NCBI GenBank assembly: GCA_951329385.1
Contig: OX589599.1
Coordinates: 7,254,001-7,318,000 of the forward strand
Reading direction: 5' to 3'
From: Polia nebulosa
Lineage: Eukaryota > Arthropoda > Insecta > Lepidoptera > Noctuidae
DNA length: 64,000 nt
In this document: positions 10,710 to 21,479 of the stretch, in pieces
How positions within the stretch are numbered: position 1 is the first letter of the stretch
Layout of the letters: the number at the start of each line of letters is the position of its first letter
Program-made: the position numbers and the translations under genes
The notes under the pieces: model-generated
Told to the model about the DNA's origin: nothing
The model's database searches: none
The model's input: the letters and a program-made list of their open reading frames with translations, nothing else

Positions 10710-11606
10710 ATATAAATTTTATGGAGCTGCATGGAAAAAAAAGTGGGTACCTACAGTTCATAGGTGAAACAATGAAATAATGACTTATCAAAATGTAGGG
10801 TGTGGTAAAAAAACACAGGTTTTATCATCACAGCTTTTAAAATGACCATGAATAAAATTACAGGCCAATGCCCTAGGCACGAGTACATTGACAAGATTAA
10901 TAACCTCATACATAACTTCAGTGGACATCATGTATAATAAATCAGTATTCCGAGTACCTCTGCACAAATCACAACTTAACTACAAATACTAACAAGCTAC
11001 TGTCCCATCACCAGCGAACACAACTCATTCCCCTCACTAGCAACCCACAAACAAATCCGATACTCACATACATTTCCCTCTAACCAGCCCCAACCAATAT
11101 CGTACATCACTACTTCCGCGCTAAACTATTACATAAATACTATAAACACCGTTAATATATCGAATATCGTTACTTATTTATTCGAAACGCAATCCCTATG
11201 CGCGCGGACGTATGCAGTAGTCGATTTTTCAGTGTTCACCCCTGCGGCAAGTATCGATAAATTGTTGACTACATAATGTTTTGACATGACTAATAAATTC
11301 AGAATGTGAGACGGCTAGCGTTAAATCCGCTACCTTGCTTGAGTACAGGTGTGCGGGGAAGTGGATTGGTAGTTATTTATTGATTTGTGCGCTATAAATC
11401 TGGGCCTGTGAATGTGGATAGTGTGACAAAGAGCCTGGTACTATTTCTATAAGGACGAAGAAATGCTTTTAAATTAAGGGCCTTATTTAAAAAAAATAAC
11501 CATATGGTTCGTTTAAATATTGATTAGCAGATTCTTAGAAGAAGGATAGATGTGGATAGTAAAGAAATGACTGATCATTCGAAGCAGTTATTGTCCTATA
11601 GACAGC
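10710..11606. other. No gene seen
   Basis: AT-rich; no repeat family recognised. Confidence 0.4.
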
Positions 11607-11935
11607 TTTTTTTCTTTTTTTGTGGGATGGGAAATCATCCAATGACATCTCCCGCTTTGGGTGGAGCGGAAGGGCGTGTCAGACTCTTACTGACTATAAT
11701 CCACACCTGTTCCTTCCCTGCCTGAGTGCCCAGGGGAGCGGTAACTCTGTTACGAATTTATCCGCTACCCTTAGGCATGCAGGCACCGGCCATGATGAGT
11801 CCCAGCGGTGGCTGACAATCATCTCTTTGAGGCGCGCGTGGAAGACTACTCGCCGTCGACTCACGGGCCTGGTGCTGATCGGACGGCGAGCTACCCACTG
11901 CTCTCCGTCCGCAGGCCGTAGACCCGGCCTGCGGA
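11607..11935 (-). mobile_element. Poly(A) retroposon, TGACACGCCC family, long copy
   Basis: On the minus strand it starts near GCGGACGGAGAGCAGTGGG, passes TAGCTCGCCGTCCGATCAG, CCTGCATGCCTAAGGG and AGAGTCTGACACGCCC, and ends in GATGATTTCCCATCCCAC plus an A-rich tail. Other copies of this family (23398, 36293, 38286, 57811, 62707) have clear 11-15 bp target duplications. I could not find one here. No pol III boxes are obvious, so it may be a SINE of unknown head or a LINE 3' end. Confidence 0.7.
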
Positions 11936-12318
11936 AAATACATAATTTTAGTAGCAAAAGTAGGTTGTAAGTTTATTTTGTTCGACTGTTTATGTGACCA
12001 GAGGACTGTCCTTTGATTGCATTAAAGATATGCTGTCAGCCTTTTGGGCACATCCCATTTATAGAGATGCGGATGAATTTTTGGTGCCTTTTCCTAGCAC
12101 ATACATTTATTTATTAAGAAATGTCTGCAGCTGCCAGCGGCAACACCCGCGTGGATATTTTTTATTTATTTATTTAATTAATTGAATTCAATTAATTAAT
12201 GTAATTACATTAAAGAGGTGTTACTTATTTTTAAATTCGCCAAACTTTTACGTTTGATGGTGAGAGGCGCTCTTTTACATATAAATGAACCACCTTATGT
12301 GCATACCTACTACTTATA

Positions 12319-12576
12319 CAGGGTGTAACGGAAAGGTGTTGTCATATTTTAGGAGCCGGTTTTGCCCACGGAAGTGAACAACTTTCTCTAAGAAAAAAAT
12401 GGAAAATTAAAAAAAAATTGGAATTTCCATACAAAGTTATCATCAGCTGATCAATATTTGTATGGGAGATAAAATTTTTTTTTTAGAATTTCCTCGGATT
12501 TTCTTGAAAAAAGTTGTTCATATCGATGGGCAGATGCAGTTCTTAAAATATGACCAAACCTTTCCGTTACACCCTG
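12319..12576. mobile_element. TA-flanked MITE (Tc1/mariner-like)
   Basis: CAGGGTGTAACGGAAAGG at 12319 is matched in reverse by CCTTTCCGTTACACCCTG ending at 12576. The inverted match continues with small changes through a GTCATATTTTA block. TA lies directly outside both ends. There is no transposase frame in 258 bp. Confidence 0.8.
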
Positions 12577-12659
12577 TATATACTGTTATGGTTTCTTATA
12601 CCATATATTTAATTCTCCTTGCAATCATATTTAATGTTTGATTTAGTACTTCTCCACTA

Positions 12660-12795
12660 CACAATTATACCCAGTGCTATTCCAGATTATAATCTATATC
12701 TGTGCCAAATTTCATCCAGATCTGTTCAGTTGTTCTGGCGTGATTATGTAACAAACATCCATCCAAACTTATTAATTTAAAATTTTTGTAGGATT
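12660..12795 (-). repeat. CGCGGGCGAAGCC-type repeat, truncated
   Basis: GCTATTCCAGATTATAATC, CATCCAGATCTGTTCAG and GTGATTATGTAACAAAC mark the family. Confidence 0.6.
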
Positions 12796-13231
12796 TAAAG
12801 TTTTTTTTAATTGAACAGACCAGTACCTTTCTATCCGCAACTGTACACTCAGGCATGTAGCAAAAGTGATAGCATCTAACTATTCCGTTGATTATTTCAT
12901 ATCACTTTATTACAAAACACGTTTATAAATAGCGGGCGGAGCCGGGTGTAGCCGTTATATTGATGCGACCGCTTCATTAGAATTACATTATCTTGCATAT
13001 TTTAATATAAATGTTATACGTTTTTCTATGTAACTGTACTTTTATTATAGTGAAGGTACTTGACACTTGGCTTTCGAAAATGAATTATTTATCGACCGAT
13101 ACCTTCCGGCTTGAAATGAAACTAGAAACTTTAGAAAAGTATAAGTTAAAAATGTCAATTAATTAAACAATCTAATATCCAATTTCTAGAACTAAAATCA
13201 TCGCAACTAATTATTGTCGTACGCACGTTAA

Positions 13232-13674
13232 GCTGCCAACGACCTTGAGTGGTTAGCTTGCGTGTTTTGCGCTGAGCTCACGTAACGTTTCGTATGTCCA
13301 CCCAGTAATAGGACTCGCCCATCAAGGAGCGCTGACCGAAATTAGACGCATTATTAATTTATTTCACATAAAAAAACAAGTATTAAACTAAAACACTGAG
13401 ACTAAATTATAAATAATTAAATAATCTTTAAAATGGTGAAGGTTTCATAAAAATACGCTTTATAGTTTTTGCGTGATTCTCAATTTTTTACCCGCGTTAG
13501 ACATAACTTTACAAATTAATTACACTATGTTATAAAAATATTAATTCAAATATTCTCAGATCAAATTACGACGGAAATAGTCAAGAGTAATATATTTTTT
13601 TTTTCAAAGAAATAAGACTAGTCGTTTAGACGTGATGTTTAATTAAAAATCTTTAAAAGTCGTATAACTGCGCG
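13232..13674 (+). mobile_element. TTAA-flanked MITE, copy 1 (443 bp)
   Basis: The piece is matched over its whole length by 28168-28620. TTAA flanks it at 13228-13231 and 13675-13678. Both copies have short inverted ends (GGCGC/GCGCC in copy 2, altered here). Markers include CCTTGAGTGGTTAGCTTGCG near the left and AAAAGTCGTATAACTGCG at the right. No frame. TTAA duplication is typical of piggyBac-type transposases. Confidence 0.8.
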
Positions 13675-13877
13675 TTAAGTGCTGTGATTGGTTAAATAAA
13701 TGCGCCTGGACTTTTGGGGATAAGACCAGAGATTGTGGGATTCTTACCTCACTAAAATCACCCCGGTATTCATGAAATAGGCCCTGTTATCTATTAAAAG
13801 ACCACTACGGAATCCTCTCTGTGTACCGCTTGTTAGGACACACCCCTAAGGAGACTGTAAAGGGGTATCCCCTGAGC

Positions 13878-13945
13878 CTCGCTGTGCAGTGCAGGCTGCA
13901 CTGCACAGCGAGTGATCCCTTGCTGCACTGTGCAGCAAGGGATCA
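13878..13945. repeat. Two back-to-back perfect palindromes
   Basis: 13878-13912 is a perfect palindrome with arms of 17 nt and a 1-nt centre (left arm CTCGCTGTGCAGTGCAG). Starting at the next base, 13913-13945 is another with arms of 16 nt and a 1-nt centre (left arm TGATCCCTTGCTGCAC). The surrounding block 13790-13870 resembles 48800-48870, another repeat. Confidence 0.9.
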
Positions 13946-14559
13946 CAGTGCCACTGTTTCTCCTGGAACAACTAGGTGGGCAATTAGAGTCCCCACTCTG
14001 AGCGCCCAAGATACCAAAGGCCAATTGACATCTACTTAGCCCGGAGACCATCACAAGAATGACGATAAGAAGATAAAAAATTCAATAGAAAAACTTCGAG
14101 GTCAAAAAAATCCTTTCACCCCAATCTCATACCCATTCCTTAATACCCAAAGACTCAGCACAACACTAATCAACCCATAAGAACTGCCCTAAGCCTTAGT
14201 ACACACTGTTTATCAATCAAAGCAACATCGGGGGCGCACTCAATAACAAAGGATTACGGCGTCAGAACACGACGGATGGGCAGCGCAAGAAGTTTTTAAT
14301 AACACTTATAGGTTTTAAAATATCAATCGATTGAACTGTTGTGTACTGGGGTTTATAGCTGATTGATTGGCGGATTTGGGGAATTTTTTGGCTGGTGCGT
14401 TAAAATGTTAGTGGGTATAAAACTGTTTTTTTTTATACTTTAAACGATAGTTCAGGCATAAGTGATTGTGTATTTGTGTGTGATTGTGTCTACAATCACA
14501 TTAGGCTAGCTTTTCCTGTTACCACAAGTAAAATGAACATTTTTATTAATTATTACTCC
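13946..14559. other. No gene seen
   Basis: No recognised repeat or motif. Confidence 0.4.
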
Positions 14560-14720
14560 AGAGTTGTTCTTTTCTGATATTCACGTATTCGTTACGGGAT
14601 CCAAGGCAGTTGTTTCTTCGAAACTTGTCGACCTTCATCGACACGTCGTTTAGTGTCCGGTGGCAGAAATTGTTGATTCTGGCTTTTAAGAGTTGCAGTG
14701 ATTAGGAATAGTATGACGGT
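14560..14720 (+). repeat. TGTTGATTCTGGCTT-type repeat, diverged
   Basis: TTGTTCTTTTCTGAT, CGTTACGGGATCC and TGTTGATTCTGGCTTTTA, in this order, match the fuller copy at 40315-40860. Confidence 0.55.
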
Positions 14721-14895
14721 TTTTTTCTAAAAAAAGAAGTGCTTATTTGGAAAAAAATGCCTGAATTATTTTTGTCAGTAGTATTAAGAAATTCAAACAA
14801 GAGTTTTAATAACTATTTAAGTAAGTAGGTACTGTGGGGTATTTTTCATTAGGAACTAATAGCACATTATATTATGATTAAAAGAAATAGGTATT

Positions 14896-15203
14896 GGTGC
14901 CGATTCTCTTGTTCAATAGCTAAACTAAAATTAGAGAATCGCTATCTTTTACTAAATGGCAGTGCGAGAAAAGGACGGATATAGCTATGAACTAAGTTAG
15001 AGATATCAAACTAGTTTACGCCTTACGCTTCACCGTGTTTTTAATCGACATGTTTTTACGTGAACCCTTAATTTGTATGGAGATATTAGTTCAACTAAAT
15101 TTGACAGCTCAAATTTACGTCCGTCTCTTTCTTGTTGTATTAGAGAGAAAAAGATAGGGATAGCCTAAATTAAGTTTAGTTTGTGCACAACAGAATCCTC
15201 ACC
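14896..15203 (+). mobile_element. MITE of 308 bp with GATTCT ends, copy 1
   Basis: GGTGCCGATTCTCTTGTTCA at the left is mirrored by TGCACAACAGAATCCTCACC at the right with a few mismatches. ATT lies on both sides. A second copy of the same length lies in reverse orientation at 33647-33954. Inner marker: ACGTCCGTCTCTTTCTTG. Confidence 0.75.
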
Positions 15204-15269
15204 ATTAATTCGAATTTTAAAATAAAAAGATTGTCAGTTTTTTAAGTTTAATTTGTTTATCAATAATAG

Positions 15270-15390
15270 GCACGCGTTTGACCACTATCTCACCTGATGG
15301 TAAGCGATGATGTGGTCAAAGATGGAGCACAATGGAGCAGTTATATTTAGAACGGCTGTCAGGCCAACAGGCGCGAGTGAATTTTTAATT
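15270..15390 (-). pseudogene. LINE ORF2 3' end scrap (TCACCTGATGGTAAGCG)
   Basis: GCGTTTGACCACTATCTCAC and TGATGGTAAGCGATGATGTG match the last codons of the LINE end described at 20173. Very short and truncated. Confidence 0.55.
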
Positions 15391-15502
15391 ATAAAAGTGA
15401 ATTAACAATAATGTCCAATGTTTCTTTTCACTCACACCAGAACCTAGAACTTTACACAAGAAAAGTACACACCCTGAGCTCACGTCCCCAGATTTTATAG
15501 CA

Positions 15503-15608
15503 GGTACAGTCACGAGCAAAAATATGTACACAAGCAAACTTTACTTGTAAGCTCGAATATTAGCTTTACTTGTAAGCTTGTGTATATATTTTTGCTTGTG
15601 ACTGTACC
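15503..15608. mobile_element. Palindromic MITE, CAGTCACGAGC family, copy 1
   Basis: GGTACAGTCACGAGCAAAAA at 15503 is mirrored by TTTTTGCTTGTGACTGTACC ending at 15608; the inverted match covers about 35 bp per side. If the ends are CAGTC/GACTG then TA flanks them, as for Tc1/mariner elements. Copy 2 is at 60102-60229. Confidence 0.85.
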
Positions 15609-15839
15609 AACGTACTACAATTTGTATATCAGTCCCATTATTTCCAAACATATCAAGGTCGTATCGGTAAGCAATCTTTATAATAAGCCATTATAAATCT
15701 ATTAATTCCGCCGCTTCATGCACTATTACACAGTACAGTGAACAAATCAACAGTTATTAAATGATATCTTAATGTACTCTGATTTCCATAAGACAACATA
15801 AGGAATCTTGTTCAAGCAAACATTAATTTATTTTCTAGT

Positions 15840-16037
15840 TTTAGGGTTCCTTACCAAAAAACGAAACCCTTAAAGGATCACTTTATTGGTTAAATAATAT
15901 TTTTTGTGATTACAAACTTACATTTGCAGCTGCAGAATTTTAAATTCTTCAAAATTTTCGTCCGAAATAAAAAAAAAAATTACGATATCACGGAACCCTT
16001 CGTGAATGAGCCAGACTCGCACTTGACCGGTTTTTAA
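15840..16037 (+). repeat. GTTCCGTAC-type dispersed repeat, copy 3
   Basis: Starts TTAGGGTTCCTTACC and ends GCACTTGACCGGTTTTT, with ACGGAACCCTTCGTG in between. It is shorter than the other copies. Confidence 0.6.
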
Positions 16038-16904
16038 GTAATTCTAGATCGTAATTCTATAAGCAGTGGATAATTTGTTTAGTTAAAGTTGTATTTCTCT
16101 TATTAGTTTGCTTTTATATAATTTAAACATCTTGTGTGGACACTTATGATTATGATGTTTAAATTATAACTGTTTGTTGACTCGTTTTTATAACAGCTCA
16201 TAACTTGTCTATTCTCTTTATAGTAGAAAAAAAAATATGATTCTTACTTCATTTTTCAGAGTTGAACCATCTTCTGATACATTTCTGATGATGGTTACTT
16301 ATCAGGCGCTATTCTTACAAAACTGTGCATTGATTTCCCGATACAGGTCTGTCATACACAAATATCTAGAAACCAGAAAAGTCGTATAAAATTCTTCTTT
16401 TACACTGAACCTCACCGAAGCGCCAACGAATCCCATAAATAACCCACAATACCGACTCATTGAGACATCGCCTTTTCCGCCCTTTTCTGTCAATATGAAG
16501 TAAACACGAAACGATTAAAATATATTTACCTCCATTAGGTACTTACAGGATAGTCATAGCCATCAGTATCCCACATTCCTGTTTGCAAATTAATTCATAA
16601 ATCGTCTCCAGTGAGCACAAACGTAGTAAAATGCGGACCTATTACAAAGACGAACCTCTTCCACATAATATTCTTACTTGCTGAGACTATTAATAACTGG
16701 GTGGTCTTACTAAATGCGCGAGTCCATTTGTGGGAGAAAAAAAATGGCAATTGCGTGTGGTATACGCATGGTGAGGGTTCCGTATTCGTAGTAAATAATT
16801 CAAATACAGCTGTTGCTCGAAAAGTTTGACATGCAGTTTATAAAACAGGATTTAAAATGGCAACAAACTAATATTTTGATATTTATTTTTGTGATTGGCA
16901 GAAA
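16038..16904. other. No gene seen
   Basis: The frames at 16302-16493 (-) and 16611-16829 (+) show no motif. Confidence 0.4.
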
Positions 16905-17095
16905 CCAAAATACATAATACTAGCACTTCGTGGTTTTCAAAAATTTATAGCCTTTGACACTCACAAATAACGTGGCTTTCTATTGGTAAAAGAATTTTCA
17001 AAATCGGTTCAGTAGATCCAGAGATTACCCACTACAACCTTACAAACTCACAAACTTTACCTCTTTATAATATTAGTATATATTAGTATAGATAT
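16905..17095 (-). repeat. AATAACGTGGCTTTC-type repeat, copy 1
   Basis: Shares AATAACGTGGCTTTCTATTG, TTTTCAAAATCGGTTCAG and ATCCAGAGATTACCC with 38940-39105. Orientation is set by analogy with related repeats. Confidence 0.6.
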
Positions 17096-17126
17096 AGGTA
17101 TGCAAAAGTAAGATTGATAGTTGTAT

Positions 17127-17474
17127 TTATTCTGCAGAATTAAGGTTATCAGCTATAGTTCGACTTTTAATTGTATTCAGTAACTTTACAGTTGAAGGGA
17201 AGTTGAAGGGAAGCTTTACAGTGATTTCGACAAAAAAAGAAATTGTGAGTTGGTGTAAGAATGAACGAAATAAAATGAACATCAATGTGCAAACTTTTTA
17301 TTTTAAATTTAATAACTAGTCATTATACACACAAAAAGGCTAGGCAGATTTTTATAAACACAAAACACGTAACATTATTCTTCTAATAACTGTCAAGTTA
17401 CTGAATACAATTAGAAGTCGAACTATAGTGACCTTAGGTGACTAGTACGACTTGTGAAATCTGCAGAATTTAGG
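17127..17474. mobile_element. Probable MITE with imperfect inverted ends
   Basis: AGCTATAGTTCGACTTTTAA then TTGTATTCAGTAACTT near the left recurs in reverse (AAGTTACTGAATACAA, then AGAAGTCGAACTATAG) near the right, with ATTCTGCAGA/TCTGCAGAAT outside. The right arm carries about 22 extra bp. No clear target duplication. Confidence 0.55.
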
Positions 17475-18884
17475 TACTTACTGTGCTCAATTTAGCATAA
17501 GGCAGAAACACAGCATCATATCTCCTCAGCCGTAAACAGTTATTAAAATAAAACTACAGTTTAAATTTACTCAGGTAACTTTAATCTTTTAAAATATACT
17601 ACGAGTATTACAGCAAGAAAATATAAACAGAGAACACATCGCTGTGCGTAAATCATAACGGTCCACCATCCAACGATGCACGGACCCCTAGAACAAGTCC
17701 ATCTTTTTCAAACCAGCCATAAGTTTACAGTTAGTTTACAAATAAGTATGTTCTTAATGCTCACGTTTTCGAACAAAGCACTTAACAACTTTTTAGTAAT
17801 GAGAAGTGACAGTTTCCATAGAAGACTTCTCATCAAGCCAAGCATGAAATGCCATAGCAAAACACAGCAAACCATTAATTACATATATCCATACAAGGGC
17901 CCTAGAACTTCTCTACTGCTTTCGGGAAACGACCAGTGTGGAAAAGACTCAGGTTTTAGCTGCACACAACCAAATTCCAACTTAGTTAACTGCAATATAA
18001 GATAGAAAATTGATTAGAAATTTTTCGATGACAACAGCCACACATGGTTGACCGTCGTGGGAAAAGACTATAGAGTTGTGCTGACGATGAAAACAGTTAA
18101 TAGACAAACAATTTCCAATTCTAAATTTTGGTAACTAAAGTTCAATTTTCTGTGGGAAAGTCAGTCCCTTTAGACAAATTAATTGGAAAGTGTGTGGCAA
18201 ACACAAGTAGCAATTTAGGTTCCACAACGGTGCCAAGCCCAGAATTTCTTGGTCGTTTCTTTTATGTTCACGAAGTTCTGTTTTAAGGTCAATATTGCTA
18301 ATTTAAATGGAAATTGGATGATATATCGGAAGTAATTTGAGTATATGTAAATCAAGGTTTTATTGTTTAGTTTTATTGGATGAAGCTATGGGAATTTTAG
18401 AAGGTATGGTTATGAAAGATAAGTTCTGTGTATTGGTTATATGGTTATGGTTTTGCTTAGTTTTAAGAATTCACGTTTTGATGGTGAAGTGCCAACTTTC
18501 TAACTGTCATTTTCTGGATGTAACTTTGAAGTTAAGGGCGTTTTTCGCATGTCTTAGTGAAATCTCTGAAGTGTATTTTTTGTTGCAACTGAACTAAATT
18601 AAAATGAGGAAATACCTCCTAACCGTACCAATGTGTCTGATAGAGAACATTACCTCTCTACTTTTATGGTACTACTACACTATCATAAAATATCTTAATA
18701 CAACATAATAATTAAAGCATAATATATTATTATTTTTCTTAAAAAATAAATAAATAATTAATTTTCAACTTCTCAAGAGATTAATCGATTTTTTCAAATC
18801 TTTTAAATTCTTGACTTCGTCGGTTGGGAGTTATTGGCACTTCACTGTCGGTTTGTTTATACATTCATAATTATAGAATAGCTT
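17475..18884. other. No gene recognised
   Basis: Two plus-strand frames (17676-18005, 18337-18597) have no known motif. The second has a hydrophobic stretch but no convincing coding context. I see no repeat family here; it may be unique DNA. Confidence 0.4.
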
Positions 18885-19045
18885 TCGCCAACGGCTTCGC
18901 CCACGTGGAATTAGTACTTCCCGCCTAATAAATTCCAGACTTTAATCTATCTATGTGTCAAATTTCATCTAGATCTGTTCAGCCGTTCTGGCGTGATTGA
19001 GTAACAAACATCCATACATACATTCCTTCCAAACTTTAGTAAGAA
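18885..19045 (-). repeat. CGCGGGCGAAGCC-type repeat
   Basis: GGCTTCGCCCACGTGGAATT at the left and GTGATTGAGTAACAAACATC at the right identify the family on the minus strand. Confidence 0.65.
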
Positions 19046-19231
19046 AAAGGTATGTAGGTATTGGTATGATTGGCTGAATGCATCGACTGACACATTATAT
19101 CTTTAAGTAAAACAAATAATTTAATTTAATTTGATTTTGTAATTTTCATTGTAATGAATATTTTTATTATTTTGTAGTTCGGTAAACTTTTTATCCATTT
19201 ATGACAAACTAACAATAACTCCTTGGCTTAA

Positions 19232-19950
19232 GGGTCTACTACCGGCCAAGTGGCGCCCTCATTGAATAAAAAAATCGTAGCACTATCATAGAAAATAAAT
19301 ATTAAAAAAACCAACGTCACGTTACAAACAATATAAAGTATTTTTAACCGACTTCGAAAAAGGAGGAGGTTATCAATTCGGATGTTTGTATTTTTTTTTT
19401 ATGTATGTTCGGGCATAACTCCGTCATATATTGACAGATTTGCAAAATTCTTTTTTTGTTCGAAAGGGCTTTATTCCGAAATGGTCCCATTTAAATTTAA
19501 AAATGATCTGATTATGGGTTTCGGAGACAGACAACGGAACTCTTCAAAAATTGACAGCAAATCAACCGCGATTGCTGCTATCGTATGTCTATGAATTGTT
19601 AACACAGTTTAATGGGGAACCACAACTAAAAAGTGAAAAATAAAAAACTTTTTTACAAAAAAATAGAACCGACTTCCAAAAAAAGTGCAAAATAACTTTT
19701 ATTTCGGAAGTCGGTGTCAAAAAACACAGACACAAAACAGGAACACCGACTTCCGAAATAAAAGTTATTTTGCACTTTTTTTGGAAGTCGGTTCTATTTT
19801 TTTGTAAAAAAGTATTTTTTACGTTGTTAAAACAGGTCTCAAAATGTTTCGCATCCAAAGTAGTAGGCAAAAGTGTCAGAAACGGCCGTTTTCTATGCTA
19901 TGCTACGATTTTTTGTTCAATGAGGGCGCCACTTGGCCTGTAGTAGGGCC
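19232..19950. mobile_element. TTAA-flanked TIR element (piggyBac-like MITE) with nested repeat
   Basis: The left end 19232-19282 (with GGCCAAGTGGCGCCCTCATT) is mirrored by 19901-19950 with few mismatches, giving inverted ends of about 50 bp. TTAA sits at 19228-19231 and 19951-19954. Only about 150 bp of its own interior remains (19283-19343 and 19816-19900); the rest is the foldback element at 19344-19815. TTAA duplication with inverted ends is typical of the piggyBac superfamily, so a piggyBac-type transposase in trans is the likely mover. Confidence 0.85.
19344..19815 (+). mobile_element. AACCGACTTC foldback element with a perfect 71-bp hairpin
   Basis: Begins TTAACCGACTTCGAAAAAGG. At its right end 19647-19717 and 19743-19813 are exact reverse complements (71 bp each) around a 25-nt loop. 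The arm carries ACCGACTTCC, AAAGTGCAAAATAAC and GGAAGTCGGTGT. Body blocks TAACTCCGTCATATATTGAC and CGCGATTGCTGCTATCG are shared with copies at 24849, 51664 and 59004. No reading frame. Confidence 0.88.
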
Positions 19951-19989
19951 TTAAGGAGATGTCTTCAATGAGATTTATATTTATTTCTA

Positions 19990-20170
19990 GCTTCTGCCAG
20001 CGGCTTTGCCTGCGCGGATCGAGTACTTTCCCTACCATAAATTATGACCTATATGCTATTCCAGGCTATAACCTATCTTTGTGCCAAATTACATCCAGAT
20101 CGGTTCTGCTGTTCTGGCGACATTGAGTTACAAACATCCATACACACTTCTGCATTCATAATACTCGTAT
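19990..20170 (-). repeat. CGCGGGCGAAGCC-type repeat
   Basis: GGCTTTGCCTGCGCGGATCG, GCTATTCCAGGCTATAACC and ACATTGAGTTACAAACATCC show the family in minus orientation. Confidence 0.6.
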
Positions 20171-20172
20171 TG

Positions 20173-20365
20173 ATAGGCCTTTGATCACTATCCCACCTGA
20201 TGGTAAGCGATGATGTGGTCGATGGTGGAGCACCCTCTCCTAGAAGTAATCTATTCACTGTTGACTTAAAGACCCCCAGGTTGTAGCTAGCAGGAAACAC
20301 AGATTCCGGCGGGGAATTCGACTCCTTAGCTGCACGTATAATTTTTTTTTTTTTTTTTTTGTCAA
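20173..20365 (-). pseudogene. LINE ORF2 C-terminus (ASYNLGVFKS end)
   Basis: The minus strand encodes IIRAAKESNSPPESVFPASY followed by NLGVFKSTVNRLLLGE, the closing stretch of a CR1/Jockey-like LINE polymerase (aromatic-LP then YNLGxFK). A run of 18-20 T at 20341-20361 on the plus strand sits inside. Only the last 60 or so residues are present. Related scraps: 15270, 29143, 34004, 36437. Confidence 0.65.
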
Positions 20366-20427
20366 TAATGTTCATACCCTATTCTCAAAAAGTTTGGAAA
20401 CATTTTAAATACAATGATAAAAAAAAA

Positions 20428-20631
20428 TTGAATATTTTCAAATAACCCGACTGTTAAAAACCACTAAAAAGTTCCAAACAAGTCACTTTCCAAGCAGTCT
20501 GATGCAGTTGGTGGCAGTTACTTAGTTCAATTATTAATTTTATGCCACCAACTGCATCAGACTGCTTGGAAAGTGACTTGTTTGGAACTTTTTAGTTGGA
20601 TTTTACAGTCGGGTTATTTGGAAATATTCAA
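20428..20631. mobile_element. Palindromic element with 89-bp arms
   Basis: The inner arms 20464-20516 and 20543-20595 are exact reverse complements (53 bp) around a 26-nt loop. The outer 35 bp (TGAATATTTTCAAATAACCC, then CGACTGT) pair with a few mismatches. The whole is one inverted repeat with no other content, as in foldback MITEs. No clear target duplication. Confidence 0.85.
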
Positions 20632-20883
20632 TGTTTTTATTTTCTGCATTTTAGTGAGTTATGTTTTTATCGCCTCCTCGAACCCTGTATTTTGATACCC
20701 AACTTAATATAGTTCGTCGACTTTAATTTTTTCTTTTCCACAATATGGCGTCTGGTTGTCGCCCTATTATTGTTATCAATTTTAGTTTTGTGAACTAAGA
20801 AACATGCTATGAGTGTCGACATTTTATTTTTTGAATTTTTTTCAGCAAACCCTTTCATTTGATACACATGCCATAGGAATGCA

Positions 20884-21479
20884 TAAAAACTGTCCAAGAG
20901 CGAGTCGGATTCGCGCGCAAAGGGTTCCGAATAAATCAGGTTCTTTTTCAGGTTTTTTTTTAAACTGTCTCCACCTTATAGGTTTTTCTGTAATTTATAA
21001 ATAAAGAACTACTTTCTGTATTTTTTTCAAAATTTTAGGCCCCGTGGTTTCGGAGGTAAGAGGGGGGGAATGGTCATTTTTCATTTAAATTACACAATCA
21101 ATACAATTCATGAAAAACATGAAAAATGACCATTCCGCCTTAAACAACTTCAAAATAAAAAAAAAAACATATGAAAAAAGTACATTCGAGACCCTCACAA
21201 TGTGCCCTTTCATTTGATATGTCGCACGACACAGTTTTGAAAACTATGATTTTTAATTTTTCGATTTTCACCCCAAATGTGACCCCCATATTCCAAATAA
21301 ATTTATTTACGGTACACGCCCGTGTTTGGGTCACAGATTTTCATGTGTTTACCATTTCAACTCTATCGGTCCAGCAGATTCGGAGCAAATTGGCTGTGAC
21401 AGACGGACAGACAGACAGACACACGAGTGATCCTATAATATAAGGGTTCCGTTTTTTCACACGACTTTCGGAACCCTAA
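20884..21479 (-). repeat. GTTCCGTAC-type dispersed repeat, copy 4 (long form)
   Basis: Left end AAACTGTCCAAGAGCGAGTC, right end TTTCGGAACCCTAAAA. Inside are GACAGACGGACAGACAGAC and an 18-bp hairpin (GGAATGGTCATTTTTCAT near 21066 with its complement near 21121-21138). It is longer than the other copies and seems to be a distinct subfamily. Confidence 0.6.

Noticed and set aside
11607..11957. Overlapping frames of 116, 87 and 61 codons
   Set aside because: All lie in the TGACACGCCC retroposon, which is non-coding in its other copies.
17676..18005. 109-codon plus frame as a host gene
   Set aside because: No motif, splice context or codon pattern supports it.
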